From: a virus
IMG/VR virus record: IMGVR_UViG_3300024999_000332
Span: 1-26,995 of that record
Length of the DNA: 26,995 nucleotides
Strand: one strand, 5' to 3'
Every line of letters starts with the position of its first letter. The first letter of the stretch is position 1. A model generated the notes under the pieces. That model saw only the letters and a list, made by a program, of their open reading frames with translations. It searched no databases and had not been told where the DNA came from. Both the position numbers and the translations under genes were made by a program. Below are positions 25,722 through 26,995 of this stretch, one piece after another.

Positions 25722-26995
25722 CTCCCGCCGCCGACCGCCTCGCGGCGATCGAGCGACGCCGCGAGGATCGGCTGCGCGCGATCCGCACTCGTCGGAGCCG
25801 GCACGAACTCTCGCCGTTCCTCGAGCTGACCAACGCGCGCTACCTGCTCGGGGCGATGCACCTGATCATCGCCGCTGAGTTGGAGGCGTTCGAGGACGGG
25901 GTGCGCGCCGGGACCTGCCCCCACCTGATGATCCAGGCGCCGCCCCGCCACGGAAAGAGCGAGATCGTCTCGGTCAAGGCGCCCGTCTGGATGCTCGGCC
26001 GGAACGAGGGCATGGAGGTGGTGTGCGCGAGCTACGCGGCCGACCTGGCGATCCAGCACTCCCGGCGAGCTCGCGAGTGCGCGCGCTCCCCCGAGGCGAT
26101 CTCCGTCTTCCCCTCGCTCGCGCCGACCGACCTGCAGCTCCGGCGGGAGTCGCGGCGCGGCCTTGGGCCCGCGGCGACGCTCGACCGCGTCGAGCAGTGG
26201 CAAACGGGGAACCACGGGCAGTACAAGGCCGTCGGCGTGGGCGGCCCGCTCACCGGGCACGGGTTCAACGTCGGCATCGTCGACGACCCGGTGAAGGACG
26301 CGGCCGAGGCGTCGAGCGCCACCACGCTCGACCAGCGCTGGGACTGGTACACCTCGACCTTCTACACCCGCATGGACGCCCGGCGCGGCGGGGTGATCGT
26401 CACCCACACCCCCTGGAGCGTGGACGACATCAGCGGCCGGCTCCTCCGCCAGGAGCGGGAGCGCTGGCGGGTGGTGGCGCTGCCCGCGATCGCCGACGCC
26501 GAGGAGGCGGCGAGGCTGATCGCCCTCGGGCACACGCCCTTTCGGTCCGAGGGCGAGGCACTCGACCCCGCGCGCTGGCCGCTCGAGCGCCTGCAGCGGA
26601 TCAAGGCCACGCTCCCCGCGCGGTGGTGGCGAGCCCTCTTCGACCTCCGGCCCGTGCCGACGACCGGCACGATGTTCCAGCGCCCCTGGTTCCGCGAGCG
26701 GTACCGGGCCGATCCCGTCGACGTCGCGCGCGAGGCCGACGCGGTCTGGATCACCTCCGACGCCGCGCGCAAAGCCGGGGTCACCAACGACTTCCACTCG
26801 ATCCAGGTGTGGGCGGTCCGCGGGGCGCGGCTCTACCTGCTCGACCGGATCTGTCAGCGGCTCGAATACCCCGAGTATCGCGACCGCATGGACGGGATGG
26901 TCAACAAGTGGAGCGCGGTCCTCACTGGTGTATTGGTCGAGGACGCGGCCAACGGATCCAACTACTACCAGGAACGCAAGCACACCGTCGTCGGG
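25718..26995 (+). CDS. terL: Terminase large subunit, cut by the right window edge
   Basis: This is the ATP-driven packaging motor and nuclease. The visible 426 residues contain Walker A APPRHGKS (74-81), a VVCASYAADLA segment (about 101-111), Walker B GIVDD (186-190), the VTHTPW coupling motif (228-233) and the start of the nuclease domain: WITSDAARK with Asp348, DFHSIQVW around Asp358, and LVEDAANG with Asp409. The RNase H-fold nuclease would need one more C-terminal acidic residue beyond the edge. The GTG at 25718 overlaps the small-subunit stop. The family call is firm; the packaging type cannot be told from this sequence. Confidence 0.95.
   Translation, partial: MTPAADRLAAIERRREDRLRAIRTRRSRHELSPFLELTNARYLLGAMHLIIAAELEAFEDGVRAGTCPHLMIQAPPRHGKSEIVSVKAPVWMLGRNEGMEVVCASYAADLAIQHSRRARECARSPEAISVFPSLAPTDLQLRRESRRGLGPAATLDRVEQWQTGNHGQYKAVGVGGPLTGHGFNVGIVDDPVKDAAEASSATTLDQRWDWYTSTFYTRMDARRGGVIVTHTPWSVDDISGRLLRQERERWRVVALPAIADAEEAARLIALGHTPFRSEGEALDPARWPLERLQRIKATLPARWWRALFDLRPVPTTGTMFQRPWFRERYRADPVDVAREADAVWITSDAARKAGVTNDFHSIQVWAVRGARLYLLDRICQRLEYPEYRDRMDGMVNKWSAVLTGVLVEDAANGSNYYQERKHTVVG

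Overview
The window (26,995 bp, roughly 70% G+C by eye, stop-to-start overlapped genes, almost no intergenic DNA) is part of the genome of a tailed double-stranded DNA phage or a prophage of it. The evidence is a small plus large terminase pair at the right edge and a replication/recombination/DNA-modification region filling the rest. The host must be a high-GC bacterium with sigma70-type promoters and Shine-Dalgarno initiation; I cannot name it. No integrase, CI-like repressor, structural gene, lysis gene or tRNA is visible, so lifestyle is undecided.

Layout. Positions 1-24176 are transcribed leftward (minus strand) and 24268-26995 rightward, diverging from a 91-bp control region at 24177-24267. 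The leftward part divides into successive transcription units, each with a promoter packed against the end of the preceding unit. (1) From about 24220: a DUF5131 (Gp37/Gp68-type) protein and an unknown gene, then a perfect hairpin. (2) From about 22804: a small acidic protein, a CxxCxGxG zinc protein, a 613-residue protein with an RMF-like segment and two unknowns. (3) From about 19330: a possible helix-turn-helix protein, a possible single-strand annealing protein, a zinc-motif protein, then two hairpins. (4) From about 16997: an SbcD/Mre11-like nuclease, a zinc protein and a Mom-like DNA-modification enzyme. (5) From about 14359: an SbcC/Rad50-like ATPase, small genes, a replication-initiator-like gene carrying an iteron array, and two probable helicase-loader-type genes. 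(6) From about 8334: unknowns, a DUF4031 protein and a RuvC-like resolvase. (7) From about 5738: a DUF4406-like protein, an MT-A70 methyltransferase and small genes. (8) From about 2812, with an inner promoter near 1660: small genes, a membrane peptide, a DnaQ-like exonuclease and a cytosine-C5 methyltransferase cut by the left edge.

How it fits together. The leftward genes supply replication initiation, recombination and end processing (SbcC, SbcD, annealing protein, exonuclease, RuvC-like resolvase) and three separate DNA-modification enzymes (C5-cytosine, MT-A70 and Mom-like), which suggests a strong anti-restriction investment. The rightward genes begin the packaging module. Two features stand out. 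One is a shared leader cassette: a promoter with an invariant CGCGCCG box between -35 and -10, a CGACCA box at the 5' end of the transcript, and GGAGAACC just before the start codon. The other is a nine-copy 11-bp repeat inside the initiator gene that looks like an origin of replication.
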